Shown one piece after another: positions 25,332-38,348 of a DNA stretch of 64,000 nucleotides. The position numbers and the translations under genes are program-made. The stretch lies in NCBI GenBank assembly GCA_008694505.1, contig VZDJ01007755.1, forward strand, positions 12,005,413-12,069,412, written 5' to 3'. Positions within the stretch are counted from its first letter, which is position 1; every line of letters begins with the position of its first letter. The notes below the pieces were generated by a model that did not search any database, was not told where the DNA came from, and saw nothing but the letters and a program-made list of their open reading frames with translations. This DNA is from Cyanoderma ruficeps (taxonomy: Eukaryota > Chordata > Aves > Passeriformes > Timaliidae).

Positions 25332-28159
25332 ATACACTTCTGAAGAAAGATGAGAAAGAAAAGTTTTTGCCCTTTAATATAGAAAGAGCATTAAATATTT
25401 ATCTCAGAGACTCCTGGCCAGGTTATTATCCTATTCATGCCAAAAGAACCTCTGAAAATACCTTGGAAAATATTTTGTGTGTCATGAAATAATCTCAGTG
25501 GCTGTTTTACTATGCTTCAAGGAAAGATAAGTGACAGACCTTCCTTTTACAGGAAGCTGACGAATTGAATTTCACAACCCATTCTCTCTGCTTGCTGGAG
25601 CTTAATTTAGTGGAGGTAGGGATCCACACCAGATTAGGGCCTCACCTGAAATGACTCAGTTGGACAGCCCTTTTGGGTGGGATATTTTAGACTTGTATGG
25701 CACCCAGCATTAACCCCTCACTGTTCATGGACAGAGATTTGGCTTTGGTGCCTTCCCATCAGCTGGAACAGTTCAAGAGATAAAGGAGAAAGGGACTTCT
25801 GTTCAGTATTGATTTTGTGTTATTGTTTTGCATTCACCTATCAGGGCAGTCCAGTAAGAGAACTTTTTGTTACCTACAGCTTTCATAATACACCAAATTT
25901 TTGTGTGTTGTTTAGTTTTAGTCTCTCATCTCAAAGGGTGAATTAATTTGCCATTTTACTTCATTTTATTTTCTTTGTTTTCATGATCTATGTCTACATT
26001 TAGTTTGACTCATTGTTGCCATGACCTAGCTTATTTGCTTAGTTCTTGTAGTGTATGTTTTTTCTAAAGAGAGAATTTGTCAGCTGGAAATGTTTCTGGT
26101 GTGTATCTGTTTTAGTATAATTCTGATTTTTCCTGTCTCCATCTGCTGGTAAAAAATGAGATTTGCTGTTCAAACATAATATAATGAGGAACAGAAAGTG
26201 CAATTTTAAATAATAAATATCCCTTTTGCCATTATAGACACTTTCCATTTGGAACTGGATGAAAATGATCAGTTTATTTATTTTAGGCTACTTAATAATA
26301 GCTACCAAATACTAATAACTTTTGCTCTTTTGTGGATTTTCACTGTGCTGACAGGAATGAGTCAGATATTCAAATGGATATACTCATAACCTGGGAGTTC
26401 AAATACATGGGCTGATTGAAATAATTTGTTCCTTTCTATGGGACTAAGAGGCATTATAAAATGGTCATCTCTATTTTTAAGCAGCAGTATTTTTTAGTTG
26501 CTGAACAAGCAGATAAAGGAAATAATGTACCATGGGATTTTCAATTTGTTAATTTGTTTTGAATTATTTCTGCAGACAGATATATAGGGTTCATGTTATA
26601 CATTAACTTCCATTTCTTCCTCCTAACACTTTCCATACAAAACTTCCCTCTCTTGAACCCCGAGGGAGTGAAACATCTACATACAGTCATGTCAGGAGCT
26701 CATTATGCATGAACTAACAATGCATAGGGCTATGAGCAAAACATTTTGTTCATTCAGGATACAGTGTTTCAGTCAGCAAAAGACTTTGCTTTTCATCCAG
26801 GGGAAATTCAAAATGTGGTATGAGTCAGCAGAGGTGTGGGGACATAAATGAGCTTTCCCTTTGCTGCTGTCTGAACTGATTATATGAGAAAAATGTTGCA
26901 CATCATATTTCTGCATTCAAAGCAGTCTTAGATTTATATGTGATTTATATTAAGTAATGAAATATTTAGGTGCATTGTTATTTGTATCTACTCCTAATGT
27001 TTTGTAGATGCTTCTGGCTTCGATGCTTTTACAACAGAGGCTTTTATAGACCTGAACATTTTCTATAAAACTACCAACCAAGACTTTCCTTTTATTTGCC
27101 ATTTCCATCTATCATGTCTTTATAGGAATATTTTTCAAACACTGTCAAGATGCTGATAGTTATATTCATTCACAAAGCAAGAGGTTGTTTTATGAAACCT
27201 ATTTCCTCCTAGAAATTTCAACAGGACATGGGGCAGCTATTCTCAAGCAAGGAATTACAAGCACTTTTGTTTCAGTGGCATTAATTTTAAAGGCTTGTAT
27301 TAAATTTTTTTTCTCCTCTGCAAAGTAACTATAAAAATGACAACCTTTCATTTAATAGATATTTTTTGCTGCCTTAAGAGTTTTATCTATTCGCTTTACT
27401 GGCAAACTTTCTTCCTTTCTTTACTCCGACAGGCCCTGTAGATTCAACCTCAATAAAAGAGACTGCCTGTCTCCCCAGCCATCCTGATTCAAAGGGATCC
27501 TTAGCACTTTCTGGAAGGTGCAGAACTCTCTGTAAAATTCACTTCTGTTCAGAAATTTATTCTTTGTCTAGATAGCTAAAAAGCAAACAAGGAAGCAACA
27601 TTAATCTGAGAGTACCAATGAAATTTTTTTAGTTCTGAAAATGAAAGGAAACATTTCTTTATTTGTATCCTAAGAACATCGGAAGATCTCTGGATATACA
27701 TAAAACCAAGAGTAAACATGAAAAACTGTAATGCAAAGAGTAAAATGAGATAACATCTCACTGACAGGGATTGAAACCACTCCAGCAGCTATAAGGATGA
27801 ATGAATGTAGTTTGTCAGTGTCTGTCACACTGCTGGCCAGAGAGGCATCTGAGACAATTGGTTTAGGACAGGGCACAGCACACCTCAGTGAGGGCTGAAA
27901 GGAGAGGAATGAAATGATCTGAAAGATTTGAGAGTGAAAGTCCAATGCTGGAAGTAAAGCATTCAGTGAGGCTTCCATTCCAAAGTAATTTTTGAAAGTG
28001 AGGCTTGGACTCTTTCCATGCTGAATAAAAGTCCTAAAAATACTTCAGTGGTTTATAAATATCCCCCTTGCTATGCCAGAGTTGTTACTGCCCAAGTCAC
28101 TTTGAAACTGGTATTTAAGCTTTCTAGAGCTATCAAGAAGAAACTCAATTAGTATCTAC
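25332..28159. other. Noncoding DNA, nothing recognised
   Basis: AT-rich, with no supported gene, RNA or repeat. Short open frames only. Confidence 0.5.
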
Positions 28160-28385
28160 TCTACCCAAGACAGGATTTGCTCATACTATTCCTGACAGAT
28201 ATTTGCCTAACCCCATCTCAAAATCCTCCTGTGACATACATCCCACAGCCTCCCCAGGCAAACTATTACTGTACTGGACTATCCACATCAATAGTAAGTT
28301 TTTCCAAATGTCTGATGTAAATCTCCCGTGCTGTGGTTTAAGCCTATTACTTGTCCTGTCCCTTGTGGACATTTCATGGCCTTTC
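28160..28385 (-). mobile_element. Old CR1-type LINE fragment (antisense)
   Basis: Minus-strand translation gives DRTSNRLKPQHGRFTSDIWKN, in the same order as the CR1 block DRTRGN..K..KFRLNIRKN, followed by YSNSLPGEAV in place of HWNRLPREVV. No tail is visible at the left end. High divergence suggests an old amniote CR1 subfamily. Confidence 0.7.
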
Positions 28386-31300
28386 AGTCATGGGAATAGC
28401 ATTACGATGCATTCTCTCATTCAGGTTTTTTTTAGCTTTAGTTGAGGCTAAAAAACTGTCCCCTTAGGCACTGTGAAAATTTTTACCCAAAGCCAGCTTA
28501 TAAAGCAGAGCTGCTTTGTTAATGCCTTTATAAAATAACAATTTCACGATAAAAGTGTAGTGTAATGGCGTATGGCAGGAAAGCCTGATGCAACTGCATC
28601 CACTTCAGAGACTTCATGGTTTAAATGGAGATTTGAGGTCTTATCATTTGCCCAGCTTTTTACCTATTGGGATGTCAGTATGGAATATCAGAAGTGTCAG
28701 TAAGTAGCTGCTTTATTCAAATTACTCATCTGGTGTATTGCTTCTGCAGTTAAGGCTTACAGCTCTGCCCAGTGTTGCATGTTGCTGGATGAACTGAACA
28801 GTTCACTCGCAGCACCTTGGCACCTTCTGCAGCACTGCAGGTGTTCTGAATCAAGGTCTACCTTAATGTCTTAGCAGCAAACAGGATGAAGCCAACTTAG
28901 TCATGTCCAGGCTCCACTAGATAATGTTACATGTAGATAAAGTTAGATGTAGATATTGAATTATAGCCCTGTCTTCCCCTGAAGCAGTTTCTACTCTGTT
29001 TAAACCATTTCTTTCCTACCCTTTTTGACTGAAAAGGTTTAGGAAGTTTGCATTTATTTTCTAGCACTCCAATTAGGAGTCATGACAATTTGTGCAGACT
29101 CTACTTCTGTGTATTTTTAGAAGTTCCATCAATGTTTGTTGATTTAGTGAGCTCCATGGAGAAATACCCTTTCAGGAGCACCCCTAGATCGTACCTGCCA
29201 ACCTTTGGGTGTCCATGTCTGGGGACCATTAGAGAGAGCGCACTGCACACTATGGCCACCAAAACCAACAAAATTTCTGAGTTTTGTTTCCGAGTTTCTT
29301 CTTTAAATGTATTCATAGTGTTTGCATGTGTCAGCTCTGCTGAGGTGGCATCTCAGGTTTTAAATTAATATTGTTGTAATGCATTTCTTTTTAATTAAGA
29401 AAGAGAGCTCCCTTGTAGGAAATCTCATAAAACAAAACTCATTAGTAATAAACAGATTAAATCTTTGTCAGTTAATCAACACTATAAACTTCTGAGTATT
29501 CAGAGAGCAGTATGAGATAACACTGTCGTCATAATAAGAGTGTTTGAAATCATCAGGGATCCCACTGTGCTGTTTCAGTGGTGAGAAAATAATGATTGAA
29601 GATGGGCCCCCCTACAGGGCTCACATGTGAATTCCCCTAAAGATTAAAGCTGCAAAGATCTGAATTTGATGTTGGGCCTATCTCTAAAGTAGATTTTTAA
29701 AAAATAGTAGGCCATGGTGGTGGATAGTACCAAGCATATTCTTAATGATGCTTAAACGAAAACCTGTCACAATGCCACAGTTTTTGAGCTGGTGGTCAGT
29801 GACTGATCATGGGCTGGGAGCTTCGCACCTTTCTCAGAGCAGCTGTTCCCAGCAGATCTGAGGCGGCTTTAACCTGGGCTGGAGATTGCTCTGCAAATTC
29901 CTTATGTTCTTCCACCCTGAATCCTCAATACTGCCCTTTCTATCAGAACTGTGGCAGTTCTTTCATTGCACATGTGCTGGGGTTCTGCCCAGGCCCAGCT
30001 GTCTCCTGGGGATAAAGAACACTGTGGAAGAGACCACGCAGCTTTGGGCAGGGACCTCTGTGAAGAAGGTTGGGCATACTAGAGCAGGACAGGGCATAAC
30101 CTGTCTGGCTGGTAGTGTATCAACACCTCTTAACCCACTATCACTTGGAATAATGCACATTTAGAGGGTTACATTCTAAAGGCATTGGCATTTTCTCCAT
30201 TGCTACTAGGAACGTGTCATAGCTCCTCTGTGTCACCCTGGGGGGTTCTTTGGAGGCGCTGGGATTATTTGGGTTCTTTCTTTGAAATATATGATAAATT
30301 GAAGTGGGCTGGAATAAAAATAGGGGGAGTGAGAAAAATGAATCATGTTTGTCCACATAGAGCAAACTTAGTGGAGTGGGTTAACAAGAAGTTATCATCA
30401 GGGGGACAGCAAGTGGGAGTCATACATAGTTATTACCTTTTAATTTCTCATCTTTTCTTTATTCGGTTGCTGCAGCCATAATTGCATGTGTTTTGTTATA
30501 GAAGTGCCCATGTAAATCAGTTTTGTTGTGGCATGCATTAAATGAGCAGTAATGATATTATAAAATATATTCAGTTTGGAACACTGTTATTGCTTAAAAT
30601 ACACAATGAATGTTAGGTTATACTGCTGCCTCCAAAGATCTAAATTCGAATACAGTGTTGGAGTATAAGTGAATTGGCCATTCTTATTTTATTCTTCATA
30701 TACTGGTGTTGTATTACAAACTGCAGCGTGCTTGATAAATATCTATTCTGGAAAAACAAGAGTCCCACTTCCTGCTCCGTCATTAGAACTGAGTCCATAG
30801 GCAGCTGTAGAACAAACAGAACCTGATGTGGATGGTTCTGTTAGAAAGGCAGGAGCTGAGCTGCACTGGTTAATTTCAGAGACGTTGGGGACTGTTTTCT
30901 TTTAAGAGCTCTTTAGCTACCATGACACTATCACTTTTGAAAATCAGATGCTAGGTTCTCACTTTTCCATTTCTTCCAACTGGACATCTGTGTGTGTGCA
31001 AAAGTAGAAAACATTTAAAACATCGCTTTCTTTTCCTCATATTGTATGTCTTCATATAGTATGTCTTCAACAATTTTTGCAGGAGCAAATTGTTCATAAC
31101 AACTTCCTTTGTATTCATAATTACAGTTGGTTCTTTGAATTAAAACTTTTTATTAAACACCTTTATGAAATGCTAGGCACAGATTTACTGGGAAGGGAAT
31201 GAGAGAATAAAAAAGCTGTTGCATCCTTACTAACAACTACATAATGCATTTTTGTGTCGTGTGTTTGGGACTGCTTCTGCCTTTGAATTGTGTTTGTGCA

Positions 31301-31610
31301 TTTGGAGAAAGAAGCACAGATACTTTTTGCTTTGTTTTTTTAAGTACTGAAGTGGAAGATCACTTCCTATCAAGAGGTCAAATGCCATGGTTTGGCAAAA
31401 TGGGCTGTTTGCAAGGACCTATGTGATCCTTCTGATCATGCAGCTTTCCTACAATACTGTGTCTGTTATTTGCAGGGTGGGTGATCTTCAGATATTAATG
31501 GGTCTTTAACTCCCTTCTAAAAAAGGAAAATATGTCTCATGATTATCATGATTTATCTATTCATCTTGTCTCCCTTACTTTTTCTGTTCTCTTTTTTTTT
31601 TTCCTTTCAG
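28386..31610. other. Noncoding DNA upstream of first visible NOL4 exon
   Basis: No exon or repeat family was recognised. The final 50 bases contain a strong pyrimidine tract (31571-31608) ending in CAG, the acceptor for the exon at 31611. Confidence 0.6.
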
Positions 31611-31760
31611 GATGGAGTAGGTGTAGATGAGAAACTGTCTTTACGGCGGGTGGCCGTCGTAGAAGATTTCTTTGACATTATCTATTCCATGCATGTTGAA
31701 ACTGGGCCCAATGGAGAACAAATCAGAAAACATGCTGGACAAAAGAGAACGTATAAAGCA
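31611..31760 (+). CDS. NOL4: NOL4 internal exon A (nucleolar protein 4)
   Basis: This 150-bp exon encodes exactly 50 codons in phase 0 at both ends, beginning DGVGVDEKLSLRRVAVVEDF and ending HAGQKRTYKA. I recognise it as vertebrate NOL4 with essentially no change. The acceptor is a 38-nt pyrimidine tract plus CAG; the donor is GTAAGT directly after the last codon. NOL4 is a nuclear/nucleolar protein expressed mainly in brain and testis in mammals; its molecular role is poorly defined. The closest alternative, the paralogue NOL4L, differs in this block as far as I recall, so NOL4 is preferred. Residues YSMH, ETGPNG and KHAGQKRTY resemble the His-containing half of an integrase-type zinc-binding domain (see findings). 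The preceding exons are outside the window or unrecognised. Confidence 0.96.
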
Positions 31761-34700
31761 GTAAGTAGAAAAACAGCTAAAAGTGAACATGAGTCTTTAA
31801 AAATGTGAGTTATCTGGGTTTGGTTACATGACATGACATTCGTGGGGGATTTTTTTCCGAGTAGATTAGTACTGACACCCTCTCTCACGCTACTGACAGA
31901 CCTCTCAAACTGATTTCAGAGATCTTTCATTAGTGCATGAAAACATATTGTTTAGGAATCACATTTGCTATGTAATAAGGGCCACATCCACTGACTTCAC
32001 TAGAGTTTCTCTCATTGGTACAAGAAGAGATTTTTCTATTTCTATAATGGTTTCACAATTTTTCCAATAGCTCTGTATTAATTAGTTGCTATAAAATGGA
32101 TGAAGTGTTAAAGAAGACCTAGAAGGTATTGTCTAAATGGATTGCTGTATTTCAGCATATAAATGAAGGTGTCTTATAGTTTATTGTCACAAGCTAAGTA
32201 ATACCTAGTGGTTTAATGGTATGAAAACTTGTAAATGTCTTAAATTCAAAGGCCTGGAAAACTACTAGGTACAATAAGTAAAGTCTTGAGGGGCCACCTC
32301 CCATACCAGCATAAACTGACTGAGTAGAGAGAAAATCTTATTTCTAAAATTGTAATTGCATCAGTACAGTCTTAAAATAACTATAAATAGCTTTTGTGAT
32401 TAGTGACACAAATATAACACTTTACTGTCTTATGGAGAACTAATGAAGCATTTGCTGCACTCTCCTAAGGTGCTTAAAATGCATGGTCTTGCCTGCATTT
32501 GGGTGACCAACTTTCCATGTGAAGGGCTGTGATAGTGCCAGGCACACTCAGAGGTTGATCCTGACCCACCTGCCCAGCTGTTTCCAGGTGCTGAAGCACC
32601 AGGGGCTCCCCCAGGGTAGCAGGACAGGGGTGCCCAGCCAGGGCCCATCACACACTACTGGCCAGACTGCATGGCATTCGAGGCACCTCTTCCCCTGGTC
32701 CCAGTGGGATGAGGCTGGCAGGGAGCTGTGGACAGGGCCCTGAAGTGACCTAAACACCCTAAACACAGTTCATCTTAAAAACAGGCTGCAGTTATATGAG
32801 CTTTTTTTTCCATCAGAGGTCACAGAATATGGGGAAGCTCCAGGTTTCTGATTCAATTTTGGCTGGAAGAAACAGCCATTTTCCCAGTACTGTTTTTTTT
32901 CACCGATATAGCAATCTTTTCTTTATATCTGTGAATCCCTCCACAGATATTTTATTTATAGGCTATTTCAGATGGTTTGTTGTGGGATAAGCTCTTGGCA
33001 AAATTTCTTATAATTTGTTCCCAGAGGTATTGACCTTAAGATAGACATATGAAGACATCTTTCATCTGGGTGTGCTTTTGTAAGGCTTGAAGTGTTATTT
33101 CAGGGTGAACTAATGCAAACTCTCTAAATTAATTTTCATCTGGCACCTCAGCCATTTTGATACTTCATCTTCTCTTTCAGGAAACATTAGAAAAGTGATA
33201 TTTTGCATTGACCTTTCTCTTTTTATTTTGTTTTACCTCAGCAGGCTGTTCAAAGGTGTAGGTCACAAATGTCTTAGAATAATATACAGCTATAGGGAAT
33301 GCTGCCAACTATAAATACAATACTTCAAGTCATCATCCCACAAATATGTGCCAAGTATAATATTTACTACTGTAAGAATCCCATGATTGCAGGTCAGATA
33401 AGAATTTTGTTTATTGTGAATAGCATGAAAGACTAGTGTAACTTTAGTGAGAAGGACTAGTTGTGCAGATTCAGTAGCTTATACAGTAGTTTCATCTATT
33501 GTCAATTTTATTGCAACTGAGACATGAGACTGTTGCATTGTTAAGGATGCCCAAATGTAAGTTTTTGTCATTATCAGTTTGCAGTATTTGTGCATTCATT
33601 TAATTGTATATTAATTTATCAAGGGCATTGAATCGTCTTTCCCAGTGACAGGATTCACATATATTATTTCCATGAAGGACTTCCATAGATTAAAAAAATT
33701 GAAAAAAAGGCTCCAGAAGAAACGAATTTCAATTCTTGCTCTCTATTCTGACATAAGAATTAGGTTAAGTAAAGAGGCATTGAACTCTGCCAGACCATCC
33801 GGGGAAACTCATGCTCCTTTACTGGACCTGTCCATGAAAATGCCTTTACAAAAATTAAGAGCTGTAGTGTCAGTCTGTTCCAGGAAGCCATGCAGTATCT
33901 ACCTCCTCTGTGGCGCTGTAAGGAGGAAAAGGGTAATATCTCGGGTAACTGTCTCCCAAAACATGATACTCTAAAAGCTTTATAAATCAAACTGGAGTAC
34001 TTTGGCGGGGTTTAATTTCATTAAGTGAATCTGGAACAAGATTAACTTAGTCTTGTTTCTTTATTCACATGTCAGAAGTGAATCATCCCTGAGATCTCTG
34101 CATGTATTAATCATGCATAAGTATTCGCCAAATGGTTTGAGTGAAGAACTATTATAGGAGACGTCGTTCACAAACTGTATGCTACAATTGCTATTTGTAA
34201 TTTACCCCTGGCATATGGTCACATTGCTTCTGTTTGCTCACTGGATAACCAAAACCTTTTAACAGAGAAGTTATGAGGGGAAAACACCAATTTTGGTACA
34301 AAATTCCTGAACTTCTCAAGTTCATAAATACTATCATGGATTTTTGGCACCTAAGTATTCCTGAAAAATTAATGGCACAGCCCTTGAGAATTGCAACATA
34401 TTGATTTTAAGTAATTAATTTGCTTATGTCTGTGTGAGCCTCATTTTCAACAATGAACTTGCTCCACTTAAAGTTTTGAATACACTCAAGAATGATTGGA
34501 AGGGTAATGAAATTGTCAAAGGTGACTTAATTAACTACTGTCTGCATTTACATAGAGTGACAAATTTGGTATAGCTAGTCTTTTTAATTTTTGATAGAGT
34601 CACCCTGGGTGCTGGCATGCTGAAATACATCAGAATGTCTCTCTAAAAATGTGCTCAGAACACTTGACAAATTCAGTTAGGGAATCTGTACTGCCTTGTT

Positions 34701-37700
34701 TATGTTAACTGCGTGGAAATGCGTGATATTTTTACAACTGATTGATTTGTGTGGAACTTCCTACACTGGCGCTGTGCAGGAAGATAAATAGGATGTGGTA
34801 CTTGAGACCACTTAAAAAGCAGAGTACTGGAAAAAGCCTTTCCATTTTAATTGGGGCAGCGATGTACCAAGCTCAAACTTTAGGATTTTTGGCACAAACC
34901 CTCCAGATAAATGAGGAAAGCATCTGTCCTTCAATATTTAAGTTTAGAGTAAGGTCCCATTCTCTTCTCCTCTGCACATTAAAAGACCAGAAATGGAATT
35001 GTATAAACTCTGTGTGTATGATGAGGGAGACTAACCTCAAAAATATGCAAAACAGAGGAGTGTCCTATTTAACTGGCAGGTTTTGTGTTCATTTTGGGTG
35101 CCTGACTTGTATACAAGGTAAGATTGATGTGCTGTTGCCAGCATGACTTTAGGTAGATTTATACCAGCAAATAACCCAGATGTGGCTTATTTATGTAAAA
35201 TGAAACCAAGAACTTTTAATCATATCCAAAGTATGCCAGACTGAAGGAATCATTAATGTGGTGCTTTTAATCTCAGTTATTTTCCCAGTTCCCAGGGAAG
35301 TTTACAAACAGGGAAAACATTGAAGATTGAGGGTCTTGATCTGGAGATAATTCCCTCACAAAGGCAGGATATGTGACCCAAGGCCTGGCCGAGTCGGCTG
35401 CTCAGCAGGGACACCGGTGACTAGGAAGATGCGGAAGGTGAAAAGAAATGTTCTTCAGGGCAGGGGAAAGCAGCAGTGCCCAAAGAAGCCCATGCTCGTC
35501 CTACATTCCCCTGGGTCCTCTGCTGGGCCTCGCAGGAGCTGGAGTGAAATGCTGATGCAGGCAATGTTGTCAGGGGAAAGTACCGGGATCTCACAGGGGT
35601 ATCTCCGCTAGCACTTCCTGCCACACCTCAGTGTCTAAGAGGAGCTGCTTTGCTTTGGGGTAGTACTTTTCCCTCTGTGTTCTCAGGGAGTTATTTCTGT
35701 ATAGGCATCCCACTCTGAAAGGAGAACTGTGGCATCAAACTGGGGACGGGGACGCATGGGAGAGAAGTGTTCAGGAAAAGAATCCATCTGGTGTATTTGG
35801 GAAAGGCATGCAACAAGTGCGTAGCAGGCTTTCTGTGCCTTTGTAGAACTACATTTCTTGATTTAAACTATTCATCTGTGTCTACAACTTAAATACAAGT
35901 GCTGAGGGGTATATCAGAGGTGGGAGTAACTGGTAAAACTTGTGGCTACAGTAGCAGCATAATGCAACGGGCTCAAGCTGTCAGGACAACTCTGTGATTC
36001 AGTGCAAACCAGGAAAAAAATAGCCTTATTACACTTCTCAAGACGTGCAAATGGTCTGTGATGAGGCTGGTGACCTAAAACATCTGTGTTATCTCTCACA
36101 TTCAGCTATAGGTAGTGTCAGGCCAGATGAAGTGATTAAGCCCTATATTTCAGAATAGATTTGATTTTCCTTACTTTGTTTGAATGTCCTTAAAAAAAGT
36201 ATTAGATTTTCATTCATTTAAACAATTGAGGAGGTGCCTCGCCTTTCTGTGTTATATCTGGACGCATTTTGCAACAACTAAGTATATCATCTAGCTGAGA
36301 GCTGTGTGTAAGTCTCATAGCTACGTTAAGCACCTTTAATTCTATATACATATCCTACTTGAATATTTTAACTATGAAGGAGGATCTAATATCTGTCTGT
36401 CGAGCCTGTGAGTCTCTCTGTAAAACCTTGAAACATTATGGCAGTGAACCTGAATTCTGAGTGAGGGTTGTCGTGTCTCAGCAGGTGAAATGCATTTTTT
36501 AATAAGACTTCCAACACAAGAATGAAAATAGAGCCACTGGGCTGATGAGCTGGAAGAAGCAGGCTTGTAAAACATGGGGAGATACTAATGTGTCAAGGGA
36601 AGGTAGCTTGAGACAAGACTCTCATCAAATAGGTAGTACATAAATGTATAACATCTGAGGCATTAACAGGAGTCTTTTAGATGTGGGGGAGTATTTGGGG
36701 TCTTGTGCCTCATCCAGCTGTTTCAGTGATAAACGTTTCTTGATTTTGGATCAAGATTTTGAGTAGCTTCCCATCTCTGCTGTTAGGCTAAGAAGAGCTT
36801 TTCTGAGACTGAGAAACAAGGGGTTATCCTTTTTCCGTCTCAAAAACAGCAATGTGCTTCTGAGTCCCCTGTGAGCATCACACTGAGTTTGTTTTCCTTG
36901 GGGAATAATTTTTTGACAGGTTGCACTGTGAGATAACATCATCTCCTTCCTGATAAAACAGGAATAAAGTAGGTTTGGGGCTTGACTGGTTTCTGTACAG
37001 GACAGACCTTGTTCTTGGGGAAGTGGAAGAACTTGAGCTTTGTACAGGGCCTTAGCATGCTTAAATTCTCCATCCACACCATTCATGTGTGCATGGCAAA
37101 ACAGCCAAGCCCTGTACACTTTTACTCTATGAGCTTGTTCCTGCTTCCTTGCAAAGGGTGAGTGTTCAGTATCCTGGCAATTATCCCACCAGCAGGTGTT
37201 TCCCATTGCTTCCCTCACTGAAAGCAGCTTCTGGTATATGGGGAGAGAAGGGAAGGGAGCTGTGAAGTGGAAGTTTAGCACATGAGGGAACAGCATTTCC
37301 CACAGTGTAGCAGGGTAGTGAGCTCTTGATGAAACTCCCAGCAGTGATAGATGAGATTTCCTATGTCAGCCCTCTATTCTGACCTCTTGCTGAGGAAAGG
37401 AGAGGGCTTCCCTTGGCTGGCTCGCCCTCCTGTCATCAAGAAACCAATTTCTGCTGCCTGGTTTGATGGCTGTGGGCCCAGGACAGATTACCATCTTCAC
37501 TCTATCCCTATCTTTCTCTCTCTTTCTCTTTGCCGTCTTCCTTTGATCATCTTTTCCCCCCTTTGCCCTCCTTAATTAAAAAAAATACAAACACATGCAA
37601 AACTCTGTTCTGACACATTCTATCTTCCAGACTACACATACATTCTCCATGTTAATTCTTTAGAGGTTAATAGGTTCTCTTGCAAAATTTCACTCCTCTC

Positions 37701-38302
37701 CTCACACTTGTCTTTCCTATTCTGCCATATGTGTCCTAAAATCTGCCTTTTCAGTTTAGGACTTGTTAATTTTTCAAGCAAAAATTTAGCTCTGAAAGCT
37801 ACATCATCACAACATCCTGCACTTAAATCATCTGAGCATGGGAGAGCATAAAGGAGACTTTGCTTGTTTTCTCTGCCTGTAGTGGTGCAGTAGGAATGCA
37901 ATAGGCTTCTCACAGACAATTAGGGCATTCATTGCTTAGCTCCAATGTAAATCAGATTACATGCTCAGGTACTGGATTACTTGTCTGTACTAGTTGTGCT
38001 CTTCATGGGATCCAATAAACAAGCCTAGACAGGTCTTCATTGCTGGGCAGTGTTTTGGATACAGTTATGTGTGTCAAAATATACCAAAGAATTTTTGTTA
38101 ATGGTGAACTAAGATCATAAAAGCTTCACCTCTGAAGCCACTGAAGTCAACTCATTTTCCTCTCAATTCAGAGTTAAAACCAAATATATTTAGATGTGCA
38201 TGGACTGTATTGTTAGGAAATTCTTGCTTCTTATCCTGTAATTTCTGAGGCTAAACCAAACCCTGTGTAATTTTTATAGTTTTTGCTTAATGCTCTGGAA
38301 GT

Positions 38303-38348
38303 TCTTCTTCATATCTTCTTCATATGTTCATATGTTCCTTCTTCATGT
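38303..38348. repeat. Short tandem CTTCTTCATAT/GTTCATAT units
   Basis: Several near-identical CTTCTTCATAT and ATGTTCATATGTTC units lie in tandem. It is simple repeat within the intron. Confidence 0.55.

Noticed and set aside
32519..32766. Locally GC-rich patch with opposing open frames
   Set aside because: No CpG enrichment like the island at 11-12 kb and no clear repeat or exon; treated as compositional fluctuation.
34742..35146. 134-codon + strand open frame in the A-B intron
   Set aside because: No acceptor/donor arrangement in a phase compatible with NOL4 and no recognisable motif; consistent with chance.
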